A stretch of 64,000 bases of DNA from an uncultured Marvinbryantia sp. (GTDB lineage: Bacteria > Bacillota > Clostridia > Lachnospirales > Lachnospiraceae), in NCBI GenBank assembly GCA_937915375.1, contig CALDMO010000042.1, forward strand, positions 1-64,000. Direction: 5' to 3'. Position numbers and translations under genes: made by a program. Numbering within the stretch: the first letter of the stretch is position 1; every line of letters starts with the position of its first letter. The notes under the pieces were generated by a model that ran no database searches, was not told where the DNA came from, and saw only the letters and a program-made list of their open reading frames with translations. This document shows, piece by piece, positions 50,474 to 59,447 of the stretch.

Positions 50474-52396
50474 CTATGCATCCACTTCCGCTTCCTGTGC
50501 ATGCTCATAGATAAACGCCCTACGCGGCGGAACATCGGTTCCCATTAGCATTTCTGTAACGCTTGACGCCATGCGCGCGTCCTCAATTTCCACTCGTTTT
50601 AAAATACGTGTCTCTGGATTTAACGTTGTCTCCCATAGCTGATCGGCATCCATTTCACCAAGACCTTTATAGCGCTGCAGAGTAAAATTTTTATGCGTTT
50701 TTCTGTATTTTTCCAACGCCTTATCATCATACAAATATTCTTCCTCACCGCGTGCCGGCATCGCTTTATAAAGCGGCGGCATGGCAATATAAACATGTCC
50801 CTCATAGATCAATTCCGGCATAAAACGGTAAAACAGCGTTAAAAGCAAAGTGCTGATATGCGCGCCGTCCACATCGGCATCGGCCATAATGATGATCTTA
50901 TCGTAACGCAGCTTTGTAATATCAAAATCATTTCCATAACCCTCGGAAAAACCGCAGCCGAACGCATTGATCATCGTCTTAATCTCTGCATTTGCCAGCA
51001 CTTTATCAATACTTGCTTTCTCCACATTCAAAATCTTTCCGCGGATCGGCAGGATCGCCTGATAATTACGGTCACGCGCCGTCTTTGCAGAACCGCCCGC
51101 GGAATCTCCTTCGACAATAAAGATCTCACAGAGCTCCGGCTTGCGGCTTTCACAGTTTGCCAGCTTTCCGTTGCTGTCAAAAGAATATTTTTGTTTGGTC
51201 AGTAAATTTGTCTTCGCTTTTTCCTCTGTCTTTCGGATCTTTGCTGCACGCTCCGCACAAGAAAGTACCTTTTTCAACGTTTCCAGATTGCGATCAAAAA
51301 ACAGCACCGCTTCGTCTCCGACCACCTTGGACACAGCCTTGGAAGCATCCTGATTATCTAGCTTCGTCTTAGTCTGACCTTCAAAGCGCGGCGCCGGATG
51401 CTTGACAGAAACTACAGCAGTCATGCCGTTTCGAATATCCGCGCCGGTAAAATTTGCATCCTTTTCCTTTAATATGCCAAGTTCTCTTGCATACGTATTC
51501 ATAATCGCGGTAAAGGCAGTCTTAAAGCCAGTCAAATGAGTGCCGCCCTCCGCGTTATAAATATTATTGCAGAAGCCCAGCACATTTTCATGGAATTCAT
51601 TCACATATTGGAACGCACATTCCACAGTAATCCCTTCTGATTCCCCTTTGAAGTAAATCGGCGGATTTTGTATGGCTTCCTTATTCGCATTTAAATCCTT
51701 TACAAATCCCAAAATCCCTTCCGGTTCATGGAATTCCTGATGTTCCGCTATTTCTCCGCGGCGATCCTCAAAGATAATCGTCAGTTCCGGATTTAAATAA
51801 GCAGTCTCATGCAAGCGGCTTTTTATCTCGTCTGCCGCAAAGCGTGTTTTTTCAAAAATTTCCGGATCCGGCAAAAAATTAATACAGGTACCAGTCTTTC
51901 TCGTCTTGCCGATCGTCGGAAGCAGACCTTTTTCCAATTCTACTACCGGCACACCGCGCTCAAAACGGTCATGATGAATCAGGCCTCTTAAATGCACCTG
52001 CACATCCAGATATGTGGAAAGCGCATTTACGACAGAAGATCCTACGCCGTGCAGACCGCCGCTTGTCTTGTAGCTTTCATTATCGAACTTACCGCCTGCA
52101 TGCAGAGTCGTAAATACCAGTCGTTCCGCCGGAACTCCTTTTTCATGCATATCAACCGGCACACCGCGTCCGTCATCAATGACAGTCGCCGAACCGTCCT
52201 TTTCCAAAAACACCTCGATCTGCGTACAGAATCCCGCCAAATGCTCGTCTACCGCGTTATCTACAATTTCATATACCAAATGATTCAGGCCCTTGCGCGA
52301 AACGCTTCCGATATACATACCCGGACGCTTACGCACCGCCTCCAGTCCTTCCAGGACAGAGATGCTGCCTGCATCATAAGTTGTCTTCTTTGCCAT
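50474..52396 (-). CDS. Type II DNA topoisomerase subunit B (GyrB/ParE family)
   Basis: ATPase subunit of 640 residues with a GHKL domain (EIVDNAVDEHLAG, DDGRGVPVD, GGLHGVGSSVVNALS), a transducer, a TOPRIM domain (IVEGDSAGGSA, IIMADADVDGAHI) and a C-terminal block RYKGLGEMDADQLWETT. The size is that of ParE or Gram-positive GyrB. It has its own promoter and is followed by subunit A with overlapping expression signals. Confidence 0.94.
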   Translation of the reverse strand: MAKKTTYDAGSISVLEGLEAVRKRPGMYIGSVSRKGLNHLVYEIVDNAVDEHLAGFCTQIEVFLEKDGSATVIDDGRGVPVDMHEKGVPAERLVFTTLHAGGKFDNESYKTSGGLHGVGSSVVNALSTYLDVQVHLRGLIHHDRFERGVPVVELEKGLLPTIGKTRKTGTCINFLPDPEIFEKTRFAADEIKSRLHETAYLNPELTIIFEDRRGEIAEHQEFHEPEGILGFVKDLNANKEAIQNPPIYFKGESEGITVECAFQYVNEFHENVLGFCNNIYNAEGGTHLTGFKTAFTAIMNTYARELGILKEKDANFTGADIRNGMTAVVSVKHPAPRFEGQTKTKLDNQDASKAVSKVVGDEAVLFFDRNLETLKKVLSCAERAAKIRKTEEKAKTNLLTKQKYSFDSNGKLANCESRKPELCEIFIVEGDSAGGSAKTARDRNYQAILPIRGKILNVEKASIDKVLANAEIKTMINAFGCGFSEGYGNDFDITKLRYDKIIIMADADVDGAHISTLLLTLFYRFMPELIYEGHVYIAMPPLYKAMPARGEEEYLYDDKALEKYRKTHKNFTLQRYKGLGEMDADQLWETTLNPETRILKRVEIEDARMASSVTEMLMGTDVPPRRAFIYEHAQEAEVDA

Positions 52397-52454
52397 ACTG
52401 ATTTCCTTTCAATCACACACTCTGGTTCGAATTGCCTAAATTTCACAATGTATC

Positions 52455-52484
52455 ATTATAACAAGGTTCTAATTAAAAATGCAA
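52455..52484 (-). promoter_or_regulatory. Promoter of the topoisomerase-ABC-F operon
   Basis: On the minus strand TTGCAT (52479-52484), 18-base spacer, TATAAT (52455-52460), about 60 bases before the subunit B ATG. Confidence 0.7.
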
Positions 52485-52523
52485 GTATTTCCTTTTGTCA
52501 CGGCATGACAAGCACTTTCCATG

Positions 52524-52552
52524 AAAAAAGAAGCCCTCAAAAGAGCTTCTTA
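52524..52552 (-). terminator. Terminator of pyk
   Basis: On the minus strand AAGAAGCTC pairs with GAGGGCTTCTT around TTTT and is followed by six T. It lies 12 bases after the pyk stop. Confidence 0.85.
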
Positions 52553-52564
52553 AAACAATCCATT

Positions 52565-53998
52565 TTAATACGGATCTCCAACCACATGCACATTGATCAG
52601 ATTGGTCGTACCGGACATCCCCAAAGGCACGCCTGCAGTGATAACCGTCACATCGCCCTTTTTCAGAACGCCTGCGTTCTGCGCTTCCTCTAAGGAATGC
52701 TCAAACAATTCAAACGTATCCTGCTCTTCTTTCGTCTGCACCGGAATGACGCCCCAGCAGAGATTTAACTGACGGCAGACATGCGGATGCGTCGCGCAGC
52801 CAATGATCGGTGATGCCGGACGGTATTTCGCGATCATATGCGCCGTATTGCCGGATTTCGTCACCGTAATGATAGCCGCCGCGTTCAGATCATGCGCCGT
52901 CGAACAGGTTGCATAGGAAATCGCCTCTGTGATATCCTGCTTTCCGCCCGTCGTTGTAATACGGTTGAACCGATTGACATAATCAATATCATTTTCGGTA
53001 AATTCCGCAATTCGCACCATTGTCTGCAAGGTCTCTATCGGATATTTTCCGGCTGCAGTCTCTCCTGAAAGCATGATTGCGCTGGTACCATCATAAATTG
53101 CATTGGCAACGTCAGTCGCCTCCGCTCTGGTCGGACGCGGATTAGAGATCATGGAATCTAACATCTGTGTTGCCGTAATGGCAATCTTTCCGGTTGCCAC
53201 CGCCTTCTTGATCATAATTTTCTGAATCGACGGAACCTTTTCCAGCGGGATTTCCACACCGAGATCGCCGCGCGCGATCATAATACCATCGGCAACCTTC
53301 AGGATCTCATCCAGATTGTTGAACCCTTCCATATTTTCAATCTTTGCGATGATCTGAATCGTATTACAGTTTTCTTCTTCCAGAATTTTGCGGATCTCCA
53401 GAATATCGTCCGCCGTTCTGGTAAAAGAGGCAGCGATAAAATCAAAGCCATTCTTAATACCGAACAGAATATCGGAACGATCTTTCTCACTGACAAATGG
53501 CATAGACAGAGAAACATCCGGGACATTTACGCCTTTATGATTAGAAATCTGTCCGGAATTTAATACCTCGCAGACGATATCCGTATCATTCACCTCTTTG
53601 ACTTCCATTCCAACCAGACCGTCATCGATCAGAATCATATTTCCCGGTTTTACATCATTTACCAGATTCTTATAAGTAATCGCCACCTGTGTGTCGTCAC
53701 CGTCAATCTCTTTTGTCGTCAGTGTAAAGGTCTGTCCTTTTTTCATCAGTACCTTTCCTTCCGCAAAATTTTTCAGACGTATCTCCGGTCCTTTGGTATC
53801 CAAAAGCGCCGCTACCGGTTTTCTGGCATTATTTCTCGCTTTTTTTAAAGAAACAAATCTTCCTCGCTGTTCTTCATGATCTCCATGAGAAAAATTAAAA
53901 CGCGCCACATTCATCCCGGCATCAATTAATCCTTCCATAATCCCCGGCTGATCGGTAGATGGTCCCAGTGTACAAATAATTTTTGTTTTTCTAAACAT
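52565..53998 (-). CDS. pyk: Pyruvate kinase
   Basis: Makes pyruvate and ATP from PEP and ADP. A 477-residue protein with KIICTLGPSTDQP, NFSHGDHEEQ, the catalytic-Lys region IIAKIENMEGFNNLDEIL, MIARGDLGVEIPLEKV and MLDSMISNPRPTRAE. It lacks the extra C-terminal PEP-utiliser domain present in many Firmicutes enzymes. It is monocistronic. Confidence 0.98.
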   Translation of the reverse strand: MFRKTKIICTLGPSTDQPGIMEGLIDAGMNVARFNFSHGDHEEQRGRFVSLKKARNNARKPVAALLDTKGPEIRLKNFAEGKVLMKKGQTFTLTTKEIDGDDTQVAITYKNLVNDVKPGNMILIDDGLVGMEVKEVNDTDIVCEVLNSGQISNHKGVNVPDVSLSMPFVSEKDRSDILFGIKNGFDFIAASFTRTADDILEIRKILEEENCNTIQIIAKIENMEGFNNLDEILKVADGIMIARGDLGVEIPLEKVPSIQKIMIKKAVATGKIAITATQMLDSMISNPRPTRAEATDVANAIYDGTSAIMLSGETAAGKYPIETLQTMVRIAEFTENDIDYVNRFNRITTTGGKQDITEAISYATCSTAHDLNAAAIITVTKSGNTAHMIAKYRPASPIIGCATHPHVCRQLNLCWGVIPVQTKEEQDTFELFEHSLEEAQNAGVLKKGDVTVITAGVPLGMSGTTNLINVHVVGDPY

Positions 53999-54092
53999 AA
54001 ATTCACTCCATTTCTTATTTATTCTAAAGAGCGGACAAATAACGCCTGCTCCGTACTGCCTTTTTTCTCAGTTACCAGTTTTATCTATGTCC

Positions 54093-54120
54093 TGAAAAGT
54101 CTGCCTGTTGGCAGGCACTA
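54093..54120 (-). terminator. Weak terminator after the HAD gene
   Basis: On the minus strand a short GCCTG/CAGGC stem with loop CCAA is followed by AGACTTTT. It is a small stem and only moderately convincing. Confidence 0.5.
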
Positions 54121-54127
54121 TCCACTG

Positions 54128-54949
54128 TCACAAAATAAATCTGTGAATAATCTCTGCAAGACCGTCATGGTTATTATCATGCTCCGTAATGTAATTCGCA
54201 TGTATCTTAACACCATCGTCGGCATTTTTCATCGCCGCGCCAATCCGCGTCGTCTCTAACATAGAAATATCATTCTGCGCATCTCCGGCTGAGACGGTAT
54301 TTTCTATCGGAACCCCCAGCATCTCACATAAAATGAGGATCGCGCTTCCTTTGGAAACTCCCGGAGCTACCACTTCCAGATAATAATCACTTGAAAAAAA
54401 GGTATCCAATTTTCCCTTGGTCCATGCACAAATTTCTTTCTGAAAGTTTTGGATTTTCTCTTTGTCATCATAACTGATTACAATGACCTTTTCCGGATCT
54501 TCGGACAACATCCGACAAACATCCTCTGTCAGAACCGCTTCCATATTGGTGTAGCCCAGATACTGCCGCAGTTCTCTGGTATCACGCTCTGCAAGAACCT
54601 TCGTTCCCTCATAAGTATGCGCATAAAGATCATACGCATACGCAGCGTCCATCATACGGCGCACCAGCGGAAGCGGAACCGGACGGCGGCTGATCGCCTC
54701 GCCGCGGTACAGATCGTAAATACAGGCACCATTAAAGGTAATCGCATAGCATCCCTCTGTCGTAAGACCAAGTTTTTCTGCCAGCGCGACCGCGCTTGAA
54801 GTAGCGCGTCCGGTGGAAAACACCACTTTATGACCACGCCTTAACATCTCCCGAATTGCCTCCATATTAGCAGAACTGATTTCTTTGTCATCGTTTAGTA
54901 AGGTTCCATCAAGATCTGTAAATAAAATTTTTGTTTCTATTGTACTCAT
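54128..54949 (-). CDS. Cof-type HAD-IIB phosphatase
   Basis: A 273-residue haloacid dehalogenase phosphatase with a C2 cap. Motif I is FTDLDGTLLNDDKEIS, motif II VFSTGRATSS, and motifs III-IV are GVSKGSAI and SAGDAQNDISML. It likely dephosphorylates a sugar or cofactor phosphate; the substrate is unknown. Its start overlaps the PHP gene stop. Confidence 0.93.
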   Translation of the reverse strand: MSTIETKILFTDLDGTLLNDDKEISSANMEAIREMLRRGHKVVFSTGRATSSAVALAEKLGLTTEGCYAITFNGACIYDLYRGEAISRRPVPLPLVRRMMDAAYAYDLYAHTYEGTKVLAERDTRELRQYLGYTNMEAVLTEDVCRMLSEDPEKVIVISYDDKEKIQNFQKEICAWTKGKLDTFFSSDYYLEVVAPGVSKGSAILILCEMLGVPIENTVSAGDAQNDISMLETTRIGAAMKNADDGVKIHANYITEHDNNHDGLAEIIHRFIL

Positions 54950-55791
54950 CTTTTTCTCCCGGCACGTAAATTTGTCAAAACAGTATAAGGAATCTTCAGA
55001 TTGCCGCGGCCGCAGCCCAAATCAATCGCCGGCTTATTGCTCCCATGAAAATCAGAGCCGCCGGAAATCTGCAGACCATAACGTTTTGCCAGCAAACGCA
55101 CCAGATTTTCCTCCTGCTGCGAATGTGTAGAGTAGATTGCCTCAATCCCAACAAGACCGGCTTTTTTTAAAGAGGTGAGCAGATTCTGCATCTGTTCCTC
55201 CGTCAAACGATACAACATCGGATGTGCCAACACCGCAATACCCCCGCATTTGGAAATCAGATGAACTGCCTGCACCGGCGTAACATGTTCCCGCGGCACA
55301 AAACACGGTTTGCCTTCTCCGATATATTTGTCAAACGCTTCCCTCATCTCCGATACAATCCCTGCATCCAAAAGATAACGTGCAAAATGCGCGCGTGTCC
55401 AGACCGCGTCCCCAAAAGCCGCCTGCATTTTTTTATGAGAAATATCAAAACCATATGCCTGCATCTTAGCGATCATCTTATCATTGCGCAAATCACGCGA
55501 ATCCTGAAAACGCTCCAGCTGTTCCGTAAATTCCAGCAGCGTATCTTCTATATCCAAACCGACAATATGAATATCCTTCCCCTGATATTCCGTAGAAAAC
55601 TCAATCCCGGACACTACTTCCAGATTTGTTCCTTCTGCAGCCGCCCGTGCCCGTACAAACCCGTCCGTCGTATCGTGGTCCGTCAGCGCAAACGCGCGCA
55701 GTCCTTTTTCAATCGCGTATGCGACTAACTGTTCCGGCGAATAAGTTCCATCGGAACAATTCGAATGAACATGAAGATCAATCATTTCCAT
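54946..55791 (-). CDS. PHP-domain phosphoesterase
   Basis: A 281-residue PHP protein with the metal motifs MIDLHVHSNCSDGTYSPEQL, LTDHDTTDG, GIEFST and GSDFHGSN. Related proteins are RNase AM (5'-3' exonuclease, YciV) and histidinol-phosphatase-like enzymes; the layout fits the YciV type. It overlaps the HAD gene by 4 bases, forming a two-gene operon. Confidence 0.9.
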   Translation of the reverse strand: MEMIDLHVHSNCSDGTYSPEQLVAYAIEKGLRAFALTDHDTTDGFVRARAAAEGTNLEVVSGIEFSTEYQGKDIHIVGLDIEDTLLEFTEQLERFQDSRDLRNDKMIAKMQAYGFDISHKKMQAAFGDAVWTRAHFARYLLDAGIVSEMREAFDKYIGEGKPCFVPREHVTPVQAVHLISKCGGIAVLAHPMLYRLTEEQMQNLLTSLKKAGLVGIEAIYSTHSQQEENLVRLLAKRYGLQISGGSDFHGSNKPAIDLGCGRGNLKIPYTVLTNLRAGRKR

Positions 55792-55910
55792 TTTCGTAGT
55801 GCGCCTCCCTTTTTTCCTTTCCCAGTATACAAAAAAGTGCTCATAGATTCAAGCATATAACTGCTTTACACTATGTAAAAAATTTTTTACAAATTTTTTT
55901 AAAAAAGTAC

Positions 55911-55939
55911 TTGCATTTTTCTGAAACATAGGCTATTAT
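55911..55939 (+). promoter_or_regulatory. Promoter of tRNA-Glu
   Basis: TTGCAT (55911-55916), 17-base spacer, TATTAT (55934-55939). The tRNA begins 11 bases after the -10 box. Confidence 0.8.
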
Positions 55940-55949
55940 ATGTGAGTAC

Positions 55950-56021
55950 GGTTCGTTGGTCAAGCGGTTAAGACGCCGCCCTCTCACGGCGGAAACAGGG
56001 GTTCGATTCCCCTACGAACTG
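55950..56021 (+). tRNA. tRNA-Glu, anticodon CUC
   Basis: A 72-base cloverleaf. The acceptor is GGTTCGT with ACGAACT (one G-U pair), the anticodon stem CCGCC with GGCGG, the loop CTCTCAC giving anticodon CTC (reads GAG), and the T loop TTCGATT. The discriminator base is G and no CCA is encoded. Confidence 0.95.
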
Positions 56022-56026
56022 CTGCA

Positions 56027-56066
56027 AAACCATGAAATACTCGTTTGAGTATCTCATGGTTTTTTG
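56027..56066 (+). terminator. Terminator of tRNA-Glu
   Basis: Stem CCATGA-ATACTC with GAGTAT-TCATGG, loop GTTT, then six T. Confidence 0.88.
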
Positions 56067-56136
56067 TATGTAAAAAAATATACTCCGATACATATTTACA
56101 GAAAGGACGCGTACATATTTACGCACAGGAACCTCT

Positions 56137-57477
56137 ATGGAAACAACGATGACCGCCGGTTCTCCGGCAAAAATTATTTTTAATTTTATGGTTCCCATCT
56201 GTCTGGGTAATCTGTTTCAACAAATCTATACCATGGTTGATACCGTCATAGTCGGAAGATTTGTCGGTACAACGGCGCTCGCTGCCGTCGGTTCAACCGG
56301 AACGATCAACTTTTTAATCCTCGGTTTTCTGATGGGACTGACTGCCGGTATTACGGTGCTGACCAGTCAGCGTTTCGGCGCAGGCGATATTCGCGGCATG
56401 AGAAAAACGGTCGGATCGGCCATTTCCATTTCTATTGCCGCTTCCGTTATTATGACAATATTCAGCATGATCTTTATGAAACCGCTTCTGCACCTCATGA
56501 ATACACCGGATGATATGATGCAGGATGCCTATACCTATATCATGATCATCTGCGGCGGTATTTTTGCCTCCGTTATGTACAATTTGTTTGCCGGCGTCCT
56601 GCGTGCGCTCGGCAACAGTAAGGTGCCTCTGTATTTTCTGATTTTTTCCGCGATGCTCAATATTGTGCTTGATCTGGCTCTGATCCTGCTCTTCCACATG
56701 GGAGTAGCCGGAGCGGCATGGGCAACTATCATTTCACAAGGTGTTTCCGCAGTGCTTTGTTTTCTCTATATTCGAAAGAAGGTTCCTCTTCTTTTGCTTT
56801 CCAGAGAAGATTTCCGTCCGCAGGGACTGCTGATTAAAAACCAGCTTTCCGTTGGTCTGCCGATGGCGCTGCAGTATTCGATTACCGCGATCGGAACACT
56901 GATGGTACAGTCCTCCTTAAACACATTCGGTTCTCTTCACGTAGCAGCCTTTACCGCTGCCAGCAAGAGTGAACAGATTGTCGGACAATTCTATGTTGCA
57001 ATGGGTGCGGCGATGGCTACCTACGCCGCTCAGAATGTCGGCGCCGGACGCATTGACCGCGTACGTCAAGGCTTTCGCTCTGCAACGATTATGGGCGTAA
57101 TCTATTCTGTCATTGCCGGTGTCGTTGTGTTCTTCTTCGGCTATCTGATCACAGGTTTATTCGTTAGCGAAAATCTCGCGGAGATTTCTCCGTTGGTAGA
57201 TATTTACATGCGATGTTCAGCACTGTTTTTCATTCCTCTGGCAATCGTCAATCTGTACCGCAATGGTCTGCAGGGTATGGGCTTCGGCATCATGCCAATG
57301 ATGGCCGGTGTGGCAGAGCTAGTCGGTCGCGGTGCTTCCGCTATGGCAGCTTCTCATTATAACAGCTATACCGGTATCTGTATGGCAAGTCCGATTGCCT
57401 GGATTCTGGCTGCAGCGCTTCTTCTTATCATGTATTCGTTAATTATGAAGAAATACAAAACCAAAAAGGCGGCTTAA
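56137..57477 (+). CDS. MATE-family multidrug efflux transporter
   Basis: A 446-residue integral membrane protein with about 12 hydrophobic segments in two homologous halves. Typical pieces are MVPICLGNLFQQIYTMVDTVIVGRFVGTTALAAVG and the second-half QLSVGLPMALQYSITAIGTLMVQSSLN. It exports cationic compounds using a Na+ or H+ gradient. It stands on the plus strand after tRNA-Glu and before a metal-dependent regulator. Confidence 0.95.
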   Translation: METTMTAGSPAKIIFNFMVPICLGNLFQQIYTMVDTVIVGRFVGTTALAAVGSTGTINFLILGFLMGLTAGITVLTSQRFGAGDIRGMRKTVGSAISISIAASVIMTIFSMIFMKPLLHLMNTPDDMMQDAYTYIMIICGGIFASVMYNLFAGVLRALGNSKVPLYFLIFSAMLNIVLDLALILLFHMGVAGAAWATIISQGVSAVLCFLYIRKKVPLLLLSREDFRPQGLLIKNQLSVGLPMALQYSITAIGTLMVQSSLNTFGSLHVAAFTAASKSEQIVGQFYVAMGAAMATYAAQNVGAGRIDRVRQGFRSATIMGVIYSVIAGVVVFFFGYLITGLFVSENLAEISPLVDIYMRCSALFFIPLAIVNLYRNGLQGMGFGIMPMMAGVAELVGRGASAMAASHYNSYTGICMASPIAWILAAALLLIMYSLIMKKYKTKKAA

Positions 57478-57498
57478 TTGTCCGCCTTGCTTTTTTTC
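57466..57498 (+). terminator. Terminator after the MATE gene
   Basis: Stem AAGGCGG (57466-57472) with CCGCCTT (57482-57488), followed by GC and seven T. It overlaps the stop codon. Confidence 0.85.
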
Positions 57499-57547
57499 CC
57501 CTAAAATGATAACATATTCTACAGAAAACATGAGGAGGACCTTACCT

Positions 57548-57925
57548 ATGGGATATATCAGCCACCGTTCCGAGGAATCTGTTGAAGATTATCTGGAAAC
57601 CATTTACCTGTTAAGCAGACGCCTTCCGGTTGTCCGCTCGATTGATATTGTAAATGAGATGCATTTTTCCAAGCCGAGCGTCAGCGTAGCTATGAAAAAC
57701 CTCCGCAGCAAAAACTACATCACGGTTTCTGACGAGGGCTATATTACTCTGACAGATGAAGGCAAAAAGCTGGGGCAGGGCACCTACGAGCGTCATGCGT
57801 TGCTGACCGACTGGCTGATTCGTCTCGGTGTAAACCCGCAGACCGCAGCTACGGATGCCTGTAAAATGGAACATGATATCAGTCAGGAAAGCTTTGAAGC
57901 AATGAAAAAAGTGATCCTTACGTAA
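57548..57925 (+). CDS. DtxR/MntR-family metal-dependent regulator
   Basis: A 125-residue regulator. The winged helix is SVEDYLETIYLLSRRLPVVRSIDIVNEMHFSKPSVSVAMKNLRSKNYITV, followed by a dimerisation/metal domain with HALLTDWLIRLGV and CKMEHDIS, the metal-ligand motif of MntR/DtxR proteins. The ATG at 57548 follows GAGGAGG; upstream in-frame codons have none. It follows the MATE gene but is separated from it by a terminator. Confidence 0.9.
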   Translation: MGYISHRSEESVEDYLETIYLLSRRLPVVRSIDIVNEMHFSKPSVSVAMKNLRSKNYITVSDEGYITLTDEGKKLGQGTYERHALLTDWLIRLGVNPQTAATDACKMEHDISQESFEAMKKVILT

Positions 57926-57964
57926 AAAGCTTCGCGCAATTTTTCACTGCGCGAAGCTTTTTTT
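57926..57964. terminator. Bidirectional terminator
   Basis: Perfect stem AAAGCTTCGCGC (57926-57937) with GCGCGAAGCTTT (57949-57960), with T runs on both strands. It ends the regulator gene and the convergent MoxR gene. Confidence 0.9.
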
Positions 57965-59447
57965 ACAGCATCTCTTCAATCTGCTGCAGTTCCTGCATGA
58001 TCCCCTGCTGCCGTTCTGAAAACAGCAGGCTTTTATTATACTGATAAAAACGGTCACATCCGTTCATATCAATAAACCATACCGCATAGTAATCGGTATT
58101 TAGTTCTGTGATAAAAACTACCATCTCCTGACTGTCGCCAAATGCCTTTTCCATAAAATCAAATACATAATTCAAGGCTGTATCCGTCTGCCGCATTCCT
58201 TCTTCCATTGCAGCTACTTCTTTCGCAAACCGTTCTTTCAGCCAGGAAAGCATCTTCTCAGCGGTCACCTGTTCCGCTTTTGCCTCCAGTTCATACTGCT
58301 CCAGCTTTTGCAAAATTTCCAAACGGATATGCTCCTCGTCTTTCGTAAGCTGCTCCGCCCTACGCAATTTTTCCAAAAGCCCTGTATACCGTCGGATAAT
58401 TTCCGTCAGGTCTATCTCACCGTATTTTTTTACTTCCTCAAACAGACCTGTCACAATCGCATCCACATGCCATGCTTTTTGAAAACGTTCATGCAGCGCA
58501 GAAAGAAGAAGCGATGTCACACTGAGTTTTTCATCAAAAGACGCGCGGCGTACCCGGTCAAGCGCGGATTCTCCGATATGTCCCTGTAAAATCTCCTGTA
58601 CCTGATAATCTTTTTTATATTTATTGTACAATTCCAGATAATTCGCGAAATCTTTTGCCACCTTCCAATGCTGAATATACTGTACGACCACTTCACGATC
58701 CATTGTTTTGCCAAGCGATTCATAGGTCTCTAACAACCTGGACAGATCCTCCCAGCCACGAGCCGTTGCAAAAAGCCTGCCGTCTACAGTAGTTTCCACC
58801 TTGTAGAAATTATCTTTTTTCAGTTCCAGATAAGAAAGAATCGCACTGTGTATGCCCGCCTCATAGGCATATTCCTTCCAGACTGAAAAATCTGCCTCCA
58901 CCTCAATCTTCTTGATACGATCCAGTGTCGCAACGTCAAACTCACGTACCGATTTATTATACTCCGGCGGATTGCCTGCTGCCGCAATGATCCATCCTTC
59001 AGGAATCTTTCGATTTCCGAACATCTTACACTGCAGAAACTGCAGCATCGCCGGTGCAAGTGTCTCAGAGACGCAGTTAATCTCGTCGATAAACAGAATC
59101 CCCTCCTTAATACCGGTCTCCTCTATCTTCTCATACACGGAAGCAATAATCTCGCTCATCGTATATTCTGTCACCGAATATGTCTGCCCACCGAACTGTT
59201 TTTCACGGATAAACGGCAGACCAATCGCACTCTGGCGCGTATGATGCGTGATTGTATAGGATACCAGACCGATCTTTTTTTCTCTGGCAATTTGCTCCAT
59301 GATCTGCGTCTTGCCAATACCAGGCGGTCCGATCAGCAGAAGCGGTCTCTGCTGGTTGACCGGAATGCGGTATTCACCGTATTCATTTTTACTCAAATAA
59401 GCGTCAATAGAATTTTTAATCTCTTCTTTCGCGCGTTTGATATTCAT
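57963..59447 (-). CDS. MoxR-type AAA+ ATPase
   Basis: A 494-residue ATPase. Walker A is GPPGIGKT (40-47), Walker B GILFIDEIN (117-124), and sensor 1 is WIIAAAGNPPEYN. The N-terminal AAA module is followed by a long helical and coiled C-terminal half. MoxR ATPases remodel or activate partners and are usually encoded with a VWA-domain protein, as here. The start overlaps the VWA stop as ATGA, so the two are coupled. Its target in the cell is unknown. Confidence 0.9.
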   Translation of the reverse strand: MNIKRAKEEIKNSIDAYLSKNEYGEYRIPVNQQRPLLLIGPPGIGKTQIMEQIAREKKIGLVSYTITHHTRQSAIGLPFIREKQFGGQTYSVTEYTMSEIIASVYEKIEETGIKEGILFIDEINCVSETLAPAMLQFLQCKMFGNRKIPEGWIIAAAGNPPEYNKSVREFDVATLDRIKKIEVEADFSVWKEYAYEAGIHSAILSYLELKKDNFYKVETTVDGRLFATARGWEDLSRLLETYESLGKTMDREVVVQYIQHWKVAKDFANYLELYNKYKKDYQVQEILQGHIGESALDRVRRASFDEKLSVTSLLLSALHERFQKAWHVDAIVTGLFEEVKKYGEIDLTEIIRRYTGLLEKLRRAEQLTKDEEHIRLEILQKLEQYELEAKAEQVTAEKMLSWLKERFAKEVAAMEEGMRQTDTALNYVFDFMEKAFGDSQEMVVFITELNTDYYAVWFIDMNGCDRFYQYNKSLLFSERQQGIMQELQQIEEML

